Below are positions 29,318-41,648 of a stretch of DNA of 64,000 bases, piece by piece; the stretch's first letter is position 1; each line of letters begins with the position of its first letter. The stretch comes from Bryobacterales bacterium. GTDB taxonomy: Bacteria; Acidobacteriota; Terriglobia; Bryobacterales; Bryobacteraceae. The stretch spans positions 62,001 through 126,000 of the forward strand of contig JAOAPR010000187.1 in assembly GCA_025463005.1 (NCBI GenBank). Direction: 5' to 3'. Position numbers and translations under genes: made by a program. A model generated the notes under the pieces. The model was not told the origin of the DNA, made no database searches, and saw only the letters and a list, made by a program, of their open reading frames with translations.

Positions 29318-29632
29318 ATGACACTTCGCCCACTTTATGACCGCATCGTGGTCAAACGGATTGAAGAGAAGCAACAGATGCAGGGAGGCCTGCACATACC
29401 GGATTCGGCTAAGGAAAAACCCCAGGAAGGCGAAGTGATCGCCATCGGGAAGGGCAAGCGCCTGGAAGATGGAAAAGTGGTGCCCCTGGACGTGAAAGTA
29501 GGGGACCGCGTTCTTCTCGGCAAATATTCGGGCAGCGAAATCAAGCTGGATGGCGAGGAATATCTGATCATTCGTGAAGACGAAGTGCTCGGCATTCTGG
29601 AAGGCGCCACGAAATTAGCGAAAGCGTCCTGA
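29318..29632 (+). CDS. groES: Co-chaperonin GroES
   Basis: [45 protein letters not shown]...[33 protein letters not shown]. Confidence 0.97.
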   Translation: MTLRPLYDRIVVKRIEEKQQMQGGLHIPDSAKEKPQEGEVIAIGKGKRLEDGKVVPLDVKVGDRVLLGKYSGSEIKLDGEEYLIIREDEVLGILEGATKLAKAS

Positions 29633-29640
29633 CGACGTAA

Positions 29641-31293
<1,653 letters not shown>

Positions 31294-31306
31294 ACAGACG
31301 GTTCGA

Positions 31307-31342
31307 GGGCCGGGCCGGTTTGCGGGCAAGCATGCCCGGCCC
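31307..31342. terminator. GGGCCGGGC...GCCCGGCCC hairpin between groEL and clpP
   Basis: Perfect 9-bp stem with 18-nt loop, no U-tract. Confidence 0.5.
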
Positions 31343-31375
31343 CTACAAAAACTGGCAGTGCAAGGAGAGCTGATC

Positions 31376-32005
31376 GTGCCGCAGTCTTTCTTGGTACCAA
31401 TGGTCGTCGAGCAGACTTCGCGGGGCGAGCGCGCCTCCGATATCTACTCGCGTCTGCTCCAGGAGAACATCGTTTTTCTGGGGATGCCCATCGACGACAG
31501 CGTAGCCAATCTGGTGATCGCCCAGCTCTTGTTTTTAACAGCGGAAAATCCGGAGAAGGATATCTCGCTTTACATTAACTCGCCGGGCGGTTCGATTACA
31601 GCGGGCCTGGCGATTTTAGACACAATGCGCGTAGTGCAGCCAGACATCGTAACGTACTGCGTGGGCCAGGCGTCCTCGATGGCCGCGGTGCTCCTCGCGT
31701 CAGGGGCGAAAGGCAAGCGCTACAGCCTGCCGCACTCGCGCATCCTGATTCATCAGCCTTCCTTGAGCGGACTGGCGGGACAGGCTACCGACATCGAGAT
31801 TTACGCCCGCGAGATCCTGCGTATGCGCGATACGCTGAACAAGATTCTTGCCGAGGCCACGGGGCAGACGATCGAACGCATTGAGCGCGACGTCGACCGC
31901 GATTACATCCTGGGGCCGGACCAGGCTCTCGAATACGGCTTGATCGATCGCATCATTGCTTCATCGAAAGACCTGAGCCGGGAGTTGGAACTCGCGATCA
32001 AGTGA
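31376..32005 (+). CDS. clpP: ATP-dependent Clp protease proteolytic subunit
   Basis: GTG start after aaggagag; [70 protein letters not shown]. Confidence 0.95.
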   Translation: MPQSFLVPMVVEQTSRGERASDIYSRLLQENIVFLGMPIDDSVANLVIAQLLFLTAENPEKDISLYINSPGGSITAGLAILDTMRVVQPDIVTYCVGQASSMAAVLLASGAKGKRYSLPHSRILIHQPSLSGLAGQATDIEIYAREILRMRDTLNKILAEATGQTIERIERDVDRDYILGPDQALEYGLIDRIIASSKDLSRELELAIK

Positions 32006-32597
32006 CGCGCGCGGCTCGGACTATGAATCGCTTGGGCGCCGAGCCGACATAGTAGAACGGGTAACAGGTGACCAGCGTCAGGATTTCGTTTTCATCCGAA
32101 TCCAGCACGGCCACGTCAGAGGGGTTCACCACCTTGGTCGACACGACGCGATAGCGGTACTCGCCACGCGGCGTGGTGAGCGTGATCAGGTCGTCGGCCT
32201 GAATGTTTCGCAAGGGCCGGAAAAACGTGTCGCGATGCCCTGCGATTCCTACGTTCCCCGGCTGTCCCGGCAAGGCCGTTCCTGCGATATGCCCCGCTGC
32301 GCGCCGGAACGTACGATGCGCGGTTCCTTCAACGACGATTACGGACACGCCCAGTCTCAGAATTTCGATGCGGCCGATCAAACCGTCTGGTCCGATAGTC
32401 GCCGGTAACAGGATATCGCCGGCGGGCCGGTCGGGGATGAACCGAGCGAGCTCGGCAGTTTCCCGGACCTGAAAAATCCAGGCGTCCGCGACAACGAATC
32501 CGCTGTAACCCAGGAGCAAGATTGCGCCGGCGAAGAGTCCGCGCTGGGCCCACTGCAGGAATCGGCTGAGCGGCGCTTTTCTGACCAAGACCTTCAT
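31998..32597 (-). CDS. Sortase (class D-like)
   Basis: [38 protein letters not shown]...[23 protein letters not shown]: catalytic His, Cys and Arg present, N-terminal TM. Confidence 0.9.
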   Translation of the reverse strand: MKVLVRKAPLSRFLQWAQRGLFAGAILLLGYSGFVVADAWIFQVRETAELARFIPDRPAGDILLPATIGPDGLIGRIEILRLGVSVIVVEGTAHRTFRRAAGHIAGTALPGQPGNVGIAGHRDTFFRPLRNIQADDLITLTTPRGEYRYRVVSTKVVNPSDVAVLDSDENEILTLVTCYPFYYVGSAPKRFIVRAARVT

Positions 32598-32609
32598 TTG
32601 GGGAGATCG

Positions 32610-34349
32610 TCAGGAGGCCTGAATGCGGCGATACTCCGGCTGCCACATCGCGTCTTCCACCTGTTGAACGATGTCGGCGAGCTCGACGGCGGCTAAGCCC
32701 TCGGCCACGGCGGCCTCGGCCACTGCAACAGCTACCGTCACCGTTACGCTGCGAAGGTCGTCGATATGCGGGAGCAACGACGCGCCAGGAAGCCGGACGG
32801 CCACCAGGCTGGACAAAGCGTTGGCCGCAGCGGCAAGCATGCCGACGCTGACCAAGCGGGACCGGGACACAATCGTACCGAGGCCCAGGCCAGGGTACAA
32901 CATGGCGTTATTCGCCTGGCCGATGACATGGGTGATTCCCTTGTGAGTGACCGGCGTAAATGAGCTGCCCGTCGCGACCAACGCCCGGCCATCGGTCCAG
33001 GCGATCAGATCGGCCGGGGTGGCCTCGGCCAGGGAATTGGGACTGGAAAGCGGGAAGATAATGGGCCGGTCGGTATGCCGGGCCATTTCTCTGACGATCG
33101 GCTCAGTGAAGGCGCCGATGGTTCCCGATGTGCCGATGAGTATGGTGGGCCGCACCTGGCGAATTACCTCAGCCAGGCCAATGGTGTTTGTCGTCCCGTC
33201 GCGCCTCCAGGTCTTAACTTCGGCGGCTGGACGTGCGTAAGTGGCCTGATAGTCGTGCAACCGGTCACCCATATCGCTGGTGAGCAAACCGTGGACGTCG
33301 ACGCACCAAAAGCGCCGCGTCGCATCTTCGGCCGGCAAACCCACGTCGATCATCGCATCGCGAATCACGTCCGTGATGCCGATTCCGGCGATACCTGTGC
33401 CGAAAATGACGATGCGTTGATTCCGTAGCAACGTTCCACAAATGCGCATCGCGGAAACGGCGGCAGCGAGCGTGATGGCGCCGGTGCCCTGCAGATCGTC
33501 ATTAAACGTGCGGAGCTGGCCACGATATCTTTCGAGGATGCGCCGTCCGTTGCCGGGCCCGAAATCTTCCCACTGCAGCACTGCATTCGGAAAGAGCTTC
33601 GCGGCGGTCTTTACGTAGGCGTCAATGAAGGCGTCATAGCGTTCTCCGCGGACGCGGGCATGCCGGTTCCCGGGGTACATCGGGTCGGCTAACAGGCTTT
33701 CCCGGTTGGTGCCCACGTCGAGCATCACCGGAATCACGCGCGTCGGATCGATTCCGCCCGCGGCTGTATAGATCGCCAGTTTGCCGATGGAGATTTCTAT
33801 TCCACCCACGCCCCAATCTCCGATGCCGAAGATCTGCTCTGAATCCGTGGCCAGGATCAGGTCGATATCGTCAGGACCGGCCCCGAGATTCCCGAAGGCT
33901 TCCTCGATCGCGTCGGCGTGATCGATGGAAAGGTACACGCCTCTGGGACGCCGGCACTCGTGGTGATACTGTTGCATCGCCAGGCCGACCGTCCGATCGT
34001 TGACGATCGGAATCATCTCGCGCAGGTGTTCGGAGAGCACGCGGAAGAACAATACTTCGTTGCGGTCATGCAGCGCGGTCAGATAGATATTCTTACCCAA
34101 CGCATCCGGCAGCCGCTGGTATTGGGCGTAAGCGCATGTTACTTGAGCCTCCAGGGTGCTGATAACGGGCGGCAGCAGACCGGTGAGGCCCAAGGCCTCC
34201 CGCTCCTCCGCAGTGAACGCCGTGCCCTTGTTGAGTAACGGAGTCGTGAGCACCGCCATTCCTCGCGCCTTGGTCTCATAGCAACCCACCTCGTCGGGAC
34301 GACCCTTTCGCAGAGGCGGCGCTAATAGTGGGACGACTCTCTGTCGCAT
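32610..34349 (-). CDS. NAD-dependent malic enzyme
   Basis: TTPLLNKGTAFTAEEREALGLTGLLPP, DRNEVLFFRVL, LATDSEQIFGIGDWGVGGIEISIGKLAIYTAAGGI, WEDFGPGNGRRILERYR, FGTGIAGIGITDVI. Confidence 0.93.
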   Translation of the reverse strand: MRQRVVPLLAPPLRKGRPDEVGCYETKARGMAVLTTPLLNKGTAFTAEEREALGLTGLLPPVISTLEAQVTCAYAQYQRLPDALGKNIYLTALHDRNEVLFFRVLSEHLREMIPIVNDRTVGLAMQQYHHECRRPRGVYLSIDHADAIEEAFGNLGAGPDDIDLILATDSEQIFGIGDWGVGGIEISIGKLAIYTAAGGIDPTRVIPVMLDVGTNRESLLADPMYPGNRHARVRGERYDAFIDAYVKTAAKLFPNAVLQWEDFGPGNGRRILERYRGQLRTFNDDLQGTGAITLAAAVSAMRICGTLLRNQRIVIFGTGIAGIGITDVIRDAMIDVGLPAEDATRRFWCVDVHGLLTSDMGDRLHDYQATYARPAAEVKTWRRDGTTNTIGLAEVIRQVRPTILIGTSGTIGAFTEPIVREMARHTDRPIIFPLSSPNSLAEATPADLIAWTDGRALVATGSSFTPVTHKGITHVIGQANNAMLYPGLGLGTIVSRSRLVSVGMLAAAANALSSLVAVRLPGASLLPHIDDLRSVTVTVAVAVAEAAVAEGLAAVELADIVQQVEDAMWQPEYRRIQAS

Positions 34350-34517
34350 ACTCTGACTCCTTGATCCCGAGAATCGCCGCAAAGCTGGTTCAGCGCTTGA
34401 CATAACTTACTGCCCACTTTTCGTTTATCATCGCCGCTTCGTGCTACCGGAGAAACTCGGCGCTGAGGTCTTGTCCTGGGGCGCGCCAGAATATGACGCG
34501 CCTTCTGATGAATCGAG

Positions 34518-35246
34518 CTAGAGGGTACGGTTTTTGATGGACCGAACCGTGAATGCGCCGCCCAGCGCCAGCAGTCCGCACAGTGCGATCAGCGGCAAGG
34601 AGCTGGCCGTATCAGGAAGCGTCTCTACCTGTCTGGGCGCAGCTGCCACCGTCGTCGGAGGCTCAGTCTGGATCACCTGGGCGATTTCGACCACTTCTCC
34701 TGTCGGTTTAACCGCCATGACGGGCGCCTTCTGCAGCACCGCAACGATTTCCGGCTCGTCAGGCTTCGCGACTTCCACCGGCACCTCAGCTTCGAGAGCG
34801 AGAACCGGTATATTGGTGATCTTGGCCAGCTCTATAGCCTTCGTTTTCGGATAGACGAATTCTTCGCCCCAGTTTGCGCCGGGATAGAACCATGCCCGGA
34901 TTGCCTCAGGCGCGCCTCTTACGCCCTCGTTAAAGGTCATCACGGTCTTGTCTTTCGGTACGAGCCGATAGTTTGGAATAGCAAGTATGGTGGCGTATAT
35001 TTTGGTCTGCTCTTTGTTGAAGATCTGAACAATGTGGCGATTGGACGAGGAGTTCAATAGTTTAAACACGTACGTTCCAGCCGGCAGCACTCGCATGCCA
35101 GTGATATAGACCGGTGGAATCTCCACGGGCCCGCTAAAAGTGATGGTGGTTTTTTTGTCGTAATCGTCGGCTCTAGCGATGGGCGAGAAGGTCGCGCCCA
35201 AAAAGGCCAGGCCCAACACGGCCGGTGCTGCTTTAAAAAATCTCAT
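34518..35246 (-). CDS. Secreted protein with C-terminal LPDTA-type sorting-like signal
   Basis: N-terminal signal peptide; C-terminus ETLPDTASSLPLIALCGLLALGGAFTVRSIKNRTL (LPxTA + TM + basic tail). Confidence 0.75.
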   Translation of the reverse strand: MRFFKAAPAVLGLAFLGATFSPIARADDYDKKTTITFSGPVEIPPVYITGMRVLPAGTYVFKLLNSSSNRHIVQIFNKEQTKIYATILAIPNYRLVPKDKTVMTFNEGVRGAPEAIRAWFYPGANWGEEFVYPKTKAIELAKITNIPVLALEAEVPVEVAKPDEPEIVAVLQKAPVMAVKPTGEVVEIAQVIQTEPPTTVAAAPRQVETLPDTASSLPLIALCGLLALGGAFTVRSIKNRTL

Positions 35247-35439
35247 TTTCTTGATCTCCCTAGTTACAATAGAATCTGCGCGATTCCCCTAGACGGGTTT
35301 CACACTCTCAGTCAGGCACTCCTGGGCCCATCGATCCCTTCGCCCCGTTCACCTCGTGTAACGGCTCTGGCGCGATGCGCCGGAAGGCTCGCAGGAACGA
35401 CGGGCGGTTGAGATGCAATGCGGCATTGGGGTAAACATC

Positions 35440-35473
35440 TGACCTTGCGAGGTCATATGACCGTATAAGGTCG
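35440..35473. promoter_or_regulatory. Double-dyad operator TGACC-N6-GGTCA-N2-TGACC-N6-GGTCG in divergent intergenic region
   Basis: Half-site starts at 35440, 35451, 35458 and 35469, identical offsets to 28363..28396. Confidence 0.7.
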
Positions 35474-35599
35474 CACGGTGGAGTCTTTCGTAGAGCAGAT
35501 CTCCAGGCCTGCGGCGCTTTACGCGGCCAAATCTGATGCGGAGCTAAAGCGCGGGGGAAAGGCTAAAGACGTGCCCTGGACCCAGGCAGGAGGATCGAC

Positions 35600-35884
35600 A
35601 TGCGCCGTTTATTGATTTTGACTGCATTATTCGCCTGCGCCACCCTGTCTGCCCAAGTGGCGGTAAGGGTTGGCGCTCATCAGGACAAACGGTACTACGA
35701 TCGGGACGGCCGCGATTATCATACCTGGAACGGCCAGGAAGATCGTGCTTACCGCGTTTACCTGAACGAGCAGCATCGGGACTATCGTGCGTTCCCGAAA
35801 ACAAGGGCTGTCCAGCAAAGGGAATATTTCAGGTGGCGTCACGAGCACCCGGACAATACGCTTTTCAAGGTTGAGATCAGGTAG
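35600..35884 (+). CDS. Secreted hypothetical protein
   Basis: Signal peptide; RYYDRDGRDYHTWNGQEDRAYRVYLNEQHRDYRAF...QQREYFRWRHEHPD. Confidence 0.7.
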   Translation: MRRLLILTALFACATLSAQVAVRVGAHQDKRYYDRDGRDYHTWNGQEDRAYRVYLNEQHRDYRAFPKTRAVQQREYFRWRHEHPDNTLFKVEIR

Positions 35885-35961
35885 GTCACTTTTACCTAAC
35901 GCGGCGTTTGGACACATAAGAACATCGCCGCGTTATCCATTTTCTGTTTACGGAGCGCTCA

Positions 35962-36834
35962 ATGCGAAGCTTTCTTGTAGTTCTGGTTTTCTTGACAAGC
36001 GGCGTTTTCGGCCAGACACCAGTGTCCAAATCATCGCCCGCCAGCGTTGACCGCGCCCGTAGCATCATCGATGACTCTTTGAAGGACAAAAATCCGGACA
36101 CCCGGAAACACGCGGTGCAAGCGCTCAGCCTGATCAGCCCGCGTGAGCCCTACCTGTCGCAGCTCGAAGTCATGCTGGACGACAAAGACGTCGAGGTACG
36201 GCTGGCTACGATCACGAGTCTGGTGGACTTGCAAAGCAAGCGTACGATCGTCACCTTGCAAAAGGCGCTGGATAGCGATGTTCCCGAAGTGAGCTTTGCG
36301 GCGGCCAAAGCGCTCTGGACGCTCAACGAACCGGCGGGACGGGAAGCTCTCATTTCGGTTCTCAGCGGCGAGACGAAGACATCATCCGGATTTATCACTA
36401 AGCAAAAGCGCGATGCACTTCGGATGCTGCACACGCCCAAGACCATGTTTCTGTTCGCGCTACGGCAGGGTGCGAACTTCGCTCCCGTCCCGGGGTTGGG
36501 CGCGGGTGTTTCGTCTCTGCAAGGAATCCTGTCCGATCCAAGTGTTTCCGGACGCGCGGCAACAGCACTTCTGTTGAGCAGCGACCCGAGTCCGGAGGTT
36601 CTGCAGGCGCTTCAGGATGCCCTCGCTGATGCGGACTGGTCGGTTCGGGCGGCCGCGGTCCATTCAATCGCGCTGCGGAACGATCCTGCCATGACGGCGG
36701 AGCTGGGTCCGCTTCTCGACGATAAGAAGGAAGCCGTACGCGTTCGCGCAGCGGCGGGATATCTGCGACTCGAGGCGATAGAGTCCACGCGTGGCAAGAC
36801 GGTAACGCGGCGTTCCGCAGCCGCCAAGAAGTAG
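35962..36834 (+). CDS. Secreted HEAT-repeat protein
   Basis: Signal peptide and repeated ARSIIDDSLKDKNPDTRKHAVQAL / LDDKDVEVRLATITSLVDL / LADADWSVRAAAVHSIAL. Confidence 0.85.
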   Translation: MRSFLVVLVFLTSGVFGQTPVSKSSPASVDRARSIIDDSLKDKNPDTRKHAVQALSLISPREPYLSQLEVMLDDKDVEVRLATITSLVDLQSKRTIVTLQKALDSDVPEVSFAAAKALWTLNEPAGREALISVLSGETKTSSGFITKQKRDALRMLHTPKTMFLFALRQGANFAPVPGLGAGVSSLQGILSDPSVSGRAATALLLSSDPSPEVLQALQDALADADWSVRAAAVHSIALRNDPAMTAELGPLLDDKKEAVRVRAAAGYLRLEAIESTRGKTVTRRSAAAKK

Positions 36835-36853
36835 CGGCATTGGCGGCGGCCGG

Positions 36854-37045
36854 TCAGCGCGAGATCTTATAGCTCGAGATCGGCCCCCACAGTCCGGTTA
36901 CCTGCAGTACCCAGATCCCCACGGACACCACCACGACGATGTTCAGAATCGTCTTGATGCTGGAAGCCATCGGGATAAAACGATTGATCAGCCACAAGGC
37001 GACGCCGACTATAATCAGCGCGACAACCATATTTAGCAAAGGCAT
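36854..37045 (-). CDS. Thivi_2564-type small membrane protein
   Basis: MPLLNMVVALIIVGVALWLINRFIPMASSIKTILNIVVVVSVGIWVLQVTGL. Confidence 0.75.
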   Translation of the reverse strand: MPLLNMVVALIIVGVALWLINRFIPMASSIKTILNIVVVVSVGIWVLQVTGLWGPISSYKISR

Positions 37046-37138
37046 TTTCTATTCTCCTAACTTCCGTGTGCATGAACCGGTGTAGCGTTGGTGTCTGCTG
37101 CCCCGGGCTTCAAGCGTTGTCCCGTTTGCGTCCGATTA

Positions 37139-37972
37139 CTAGCGACGGGTCGTCTTGCGGCGCCACATGCCGAGAACCAGGAGGCCGCCCCCGAGCATAC
37201 TAAGCGTCGTGGGCTCGGGAACGGCAGCGGCGGCGGTACCCCTGCAGCCGTTTACATTTGTCGTACCGGCCAAGGTGTTTGCGGTCTCCGCGAACACACA
37301 GCCGTTGATCGTACCCGCAAGCGTTCCGCTTCCCCCCGCCGCAGCGGACATAGTGAAGCTTTGTCCCGCCAGAATGTTCCCATCAAAGGTTATGGGCCCG
37401 GAGCTTCCCACGCTGATGGTAGCGATTGTTCCAATGATCCAGAAGATGTTATTGGCCTGCGCTTGGTTTTGTAGTGTGAACGTTAAAGCACCGTTCGCGG
37501 TGAAAGCTCCCCCGGTTCTGATAACGAAAATTGCATTGGGATCATTTTGGGCATCGAAGGTCAAATTGATGCCAGTGGTGGTAGAGATGTTGGCCTGGCC
37601 AAATGTGTACACGTTGTTGCCGAGGAACGTACGGCTCATCGACAGATCAGAGTACGTCTGCGTGGATGGCAAAAGCATGGCCGCATTGAACGCGTTTACG
37701 AAGTCGATGTAGGCGTTGTTAGAGGACGTGGCGCCGGGCGCGATCACGCTACCGCCGACTGTGGTTCCCGCCGAGGAGTTGAAGCCTGTAATCGTGCCCG
37801 ATGCATTTATGACTCCGACATTTCCCGTGATGACGGAGGTGCCGGTATTCGAAATCGTGCCGCCGAGGAGCGTGAAGGAACTGGCAGTCCTCAAATCCAC
37901 CAAGATCGGCGCTCCGAAAGCGGGCACAACCGCCGCCACAGTCATCGCCACCCAAATCAATCCGTTTCGCAT
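37139..37972 (-). CDS. Ice-binding-like (DUF3494) secreted protein with PEP-CTERM anchor
   Basis: FTLLGGTISNTGTSVITGNVGV...FVIRTGGAFTANGALTFTLQNQAQANNIFWIIG...GNILAGQSFTMSAAAGG...GTINGCVF; C-term VPEPTTLSMLGGGLLVLGMWRRKTTRR. Confidence 0.88.
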   Translation of the reverse strand: MRNGLIWVAMTVAAVVPAFGAPILVDLRTASSFTLLGGTISNTGTSVITGNVGVINASGTITGFNSSAGTTVGGSVIAPGATSSNNAYIDFVNAFNAAMLLPSTQTYSDLSMSRTFLGNNVYTFGQANISTTTGINLTFDAQNDPNAIFVIRTGGAFTANGALTFTLQNQAQANNIFWIIGTIATISVGSSGPITFDGNILAGQSFTMSAAAGGSGTLAGTINGCVFAETANTLAGTTNVNGCRGTAAAAVPEPTTLSMLGGGLLVLGMWRRKTTRR

Positions 37973-38419
37973 CTTTTCTCCGTTTGCTCCCAAAGTGTCA
38001 GTGCCAAAATCGCGTGTTCCAATTTTGTAACCCTTATTTCATGGCACTTGGCGAACCTATCCGGTGCTACCATCCTGCGAGGCCTCGTCGCTTCATCTGG
38101 TTCATGCTGTTGGGGTTGTCGAGAGCGATTGGCCTCACCAATCCGCCGACCTGCGCGGGATAGTGACTGTCGACGGTCATCCGGCGGTGGAAGGTCAAAT
38201 TAAACAGTGAGTTGCATTCCCCGGCTTGAGGGCTGGAATCCTATTCCATGGGGTGCTAAGTGACCAATTATCGTCAATAAAATACTAGCCAAGCGCGATT
38301 AAGTGATAACATAGGGGTTCACCGCCATTCTCGGCTTCCCTCAGTTTGCAGGACGCGGCATCCGTGTTCTCCAGGCCGCCGGCTTCCTGGATCGACGGGG
38401 CGAAGGAGGAAAAAGGGAT

Positions 38420-40543
38420 TTGGCCTCTCAGCCACAAGCTGCCGGCTGGCTCACGGAAAACGGCCCGAAAGAACTCGAGCTGCTGTTCCGGGCGATCGTA
38501 TTCCATCCTTCCGTACCGATTCTGCTCACGGATAGCGATCGCCACTACCGCGATGCCAGTGTGGGCGCGAGCAAGTTGCTCGGTCTCCCGCGGGAAAAGA
38601 TCATCGGCCGGAAGCTGGATGATTTTGCGGAGCCGAGTCTGAAGCCGGCGATCTCGGAACGCTGGCGTTCCTTTCTCGAGCAAGGCGAGCAGGAGGGAAC
38701 ACTCCAGCTTGTGGATGCGGACGGAAGCCGGCGCGACGTCGAGTACTCGGCTAAAGGGAACGTGTTGCCGGTACGCCACCTTCTGGTGCTGCGTGATAAG
38801 ACAGCGGAGACGTCAGACGCCGGACCTGTTGATACGGACAAAGCCCGCTCCAAGAACAGTGTTCCGGCTTGGGTGCAGGACTACGCCCTATTCCTGTTGG
38901 ACGTTGACGGACAGGTTGTCGCCTGGTATGCGGGTGCCGAACGCATTTACGGCTACAAGAGCGCCGAGGCGTGCGGCCAGCACGTTTCGCGTTTCTATCC
39001 GAACGAAGATACTCTGCGCGTCAAGCTGGATGAAGAATTGAAGAGGGCGGCGGCCGAGGGACACTTCGGAAACGAAGGCTGGCAGACCAAGAAGGACGGA
39101 TCGCGATTCTGGGCCAACGTAATCACTATGGTCTTGAAAGACGATAAAGGAGATATGCAGGGCTTTGCCAGAGTCGTACGCGACTTTACCGACCGTCACG
39201 AGCGGGACGAGAAGTTACGCAGAAGCCGCGCGCGTGTCCGGCCGATCCCTGTGGAGTCCACGATCGCGGGGATTGTTTCCGGCGAGTTCGACCGAATTCC
39301 AGAGGCGAATGATGCATTCCTGGAACTGGTCGGATACAGCCGCGAGGATTTGTTGGCCGGGCGACTGCAATGGCCCGATCTGACTCCATCGGAATACCTG
39401 GCTCTGGACGAGCTGGCGCATGAAGAAGGATTGCGGTTCGGCGCTTGCACACCGTTCGAAAAAGAATTGATTCGCAAAGACGGGACCCGGGTCCCGGTTC
39501 TGGTCGCCACAGCCGTACTGAAGCTTTCCCCCTTCCGATGGATCACATTCGTCCAGGATCTCCGCGGCAGAGATAGGCTTGAGAATATCGACGAGGAAGT
39601 GCTCGAGCTCAAGCATAACTTTGAGGAGATCGTAGGAAGCAGCACAGCCATGAAGCGGGTCATGGGGCAGGTGGAAGTGGTTGCCCCGACCGATGCAACG
39701 GTTTTGATCCTGGGCGAAACCGGCACGGGCAAGGAGCTGATCGCGCGCGCCATTCATAGGATGAGCTCCCGCAGGAATTTTCCGTTTATCACTTTGAACT
39801 GCGCCGCTATTCCGACTGGCCTTTTGGAAAGCGAGTTGTTCGGTTATGAGCGAGGCGCGTTCACCGGCGCCTTGTCGCAAAAAATCGGCCGGTTTGAGCT
39901 GGCACACCGGGGAACTCTATTCCTCGATGAGGTGGGCGACATCCCGTTGGAACTTCAGCCCAAGCTGCTCCGAGCTCTTCAGGAGAAAGCGTTCGAGAGA
40001 TTGGGCGGCACCAGAACGATTCCCATCGACGTCCGTCTGCTGGCGGCAACCAATCGGAATCTCACCCAGATGATGGGGGATAAACTCTTCCGCAGCGATC
40101 TTTATTACCGGCTAAAAGTATTCCCGATCATTACACCACCGCTGCGCGATCATCCCGAGGACATACCGATACTCGCCCGTCACTTCATCAAGAAGTACGC
40201 TGCAAAAATGGATCGATCGATTGACAAGATCCCATCGGAGACAATGCGAGCGTTGGTGAGTTGGCCGTGGCCCGGGAATGTACGGGAGCTTGAGAACTTC
40301 ATTGAGAGGTCTGTGATCCTTTCGAGAGGTCCCAGCCTTCGCGCCCCCCTGGCGGAACTGCGGGCTAGCGCCGCGGAAGCCAGCGGCGGTTCCACCCTTG
40401 AGGAGGTGGAGCGCGATTACATCCTGCGCGTTTTTCGGGAGACCGGCGGAATCGTGAGTACTGCGGCGACTCGTCTGGGGGTTCCCCGAACGACTTTGAA
40501 CGCCATGATGAAGAAGCTGGGCATTTCGCGCGGCGATCTTTGA
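38420..40543 (+). CDS. Sigma-54-dependent transcriptional regulator with three PAS-like domains, AAA+ and Fis HTH
   Basis: TTG start after aaggaggaaaaagg; [55 protein letters not shown]; Fis-type C-terminus [21 protein letters not shown]. Confidence 0.92.
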   Translation: MASQPQAAGWLTENGPKELELLFRAIVFHPSVPILLTDSDRHYRDASVGASKLLGLPREKIIGRKLDDFAEPSLKPAISERWRSFLEQGEQEGTLQLVDADGSRRDVEYSAKGNVLPVRHLLVLRDKTAETSDAGPVDTDKARSKNSVPAWVQDYALFLLDVDGQVVAWYAGAERIYGYKSAEACGQHVSRFYPNEDTLRVKLDEELKRAAAEGHFGNEGWQTKKDGSRFWANVITMVLKDDKGDMQGFARVVRDFTDRHERDEKLRRSRARVRPIPVESTIAGIVSGEFDRIPEANDAFLELVGYSREDLLAGRLQWPDLTPSEYLALDELAHEEGLRFGACTPFEKELIRKDGTRVPVLVATAVLKLSPFRWITFVQDLRGRDRLENIDEEVLELKHNFEEIVGSSTAMKRVMGQVEVVAPTDATVLILGETGTGKELIARAIHRMSSRRNFPFITLNCAAIPTGLLESELFGYERGAFTGALSQKIGRFELAHRGTLFLDEVGDIPLELQPKLLRALQEKAFERLGGTRTIPIDVRLLAATNRNLTQMMGDKLFRSDLYYRLKVFPIITPPLRDHPEDIPILARHFIKKYAAKMDRSIDKIPSETMRALVSWPWPGNVRELENFIERSVILSRGPSLRAPLAELRASAAEASGGSTLEEVERDYILRVFRETGGIVSTAATRLGVPRTTLNAMMKKLGISRGDL

Positions 40544-40545
40544 CC

Positions 40546-41628
40546 TTACGCCACCGACGCTGATGCCTGGGCCGGCTCGGCCCTTTGGAACGAAGTCATT
40601 CCCAGCCGTTTCATCTTCGCGATTAAGGTAGTCCGCGGCAAACCCAGCCGGGCAGCGGCGCCGTTCGGACCGCCAATCACACCTTCGGTTTGCTGGATGG
40701 TCTGCAGGATGTGCGAACGCTCCGCCTGTTCCAGCGTCACCGGCGCGGCCGCCTTCGCCGGATTCACTCCGTCGTATAGAGTGGGACTGAGCGCGGGCAG
40801 CGAACCACTGAGCACAGGGCCGGTAGCGAGAATTACCGAACGCTCGATAAAGTTTTGCAATTCGCGGACATTTCCCGGCCAGGAATAGCGCGTCAGAGCT
40901 TGCATAAATTCCTCTGAAACCGCCGTGATCGGCTTCTGCATGCGCTGCGCGTAACCGACCGCGAAATGGTGGACCAACAGAGGAATGTCTTCGGCGTGCT
41001 CACGGAGCGGCGGAACTGTAATGGGGAACACGCTAAGACGATAGAAAAGATCGGTGCGGAATTGCCGTTCCTCGGTCATCTGGGCGAGGTTGTGATGCGT
41101 GGCGCAGATCACGCGCACATCGGTGCGAATGGTTCCGGAGCCGCCTAGCCGCTCGAATTGCTTTTCTTGCATTACCCGAAGGAGCTTGGGCTGCAATTCG
41201 AGCGGAAGATCGCCAATCTCGTCCAGAAATAGCGTGCCCCTATTGGCCCGCTCAAAACGTCCAATACTGCGCGCGACAGCTCCCGTATATGCGCCACGCT
41301 CGTGGCCGAACAGCTCGCTCTCCAGCAAACCTGCGGGAATGGCAGCGCAGTTCACTTTCACGAAGGGGCCGGCGGCTCGATCACTGCACTTGTGGACAGC
41401 TTCTGCCATCAGCTCCTTGCCGGTTCCCGTTTCGCCGTGAATCAAGACCGTCGCGTCGGTGGGGGCCACGACGCGTACCATCTCAAGTACCTGGTGAAGG
41501 GCGGCGCTGTTGCCAATAATTTCGGGCAGCGCCCTGGCCGCTTTCGCCGACGTGGCGTCCTCGATTCCAAAGCAGGCGTTATGGTTGATTGCGGGCGTTT
41601 CAGGCACCCAGCTTGTATTTGCAGTCAT
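40546..41628 (-). CDS. Sigma-54-dependent AAA+ / Fis-type regulator with no large sensor domain
   Basis: [52 protein letters not shown]; Fis-type C-terminus AAARLGLPRTTLIAKMKRLGM; start after aaggagaaagag. Confidence 0.9.
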   Translation of the reverse strand: MTANTSWVPETPAINHNACFGIEDATSAKAARALPEIIGNSAALHQVLEMVRVVAPTDATVLIHGETGTGKELMAEAVHKCSDRAAGPFVKVNCAAIPAGLLESELFGHERGAYTGAVARSIGRFERANRGTLFLDEIGDLPLELQPKLLRVMQEKQFERLGGSGTIRTDVRVICATHHNLAQMTEERQFRTDLFYRLSVFPITVPPLREHAEDIPLLVHHFAVGYAQRMQKPITAVSEEFMQALTRYSWPGNVRELQNFIERSVILATGPVLSGSLPALSPTLYDGVNPAKAAAPVTLEQAERSHILQTIQQTEGVIGGPNGAAARLGLPRTTLIAKMKRLGMTSFQRAEPAQASASVA

Positions 41629-41648
41629 CTCTTTCTCCTTCCCTAGCG

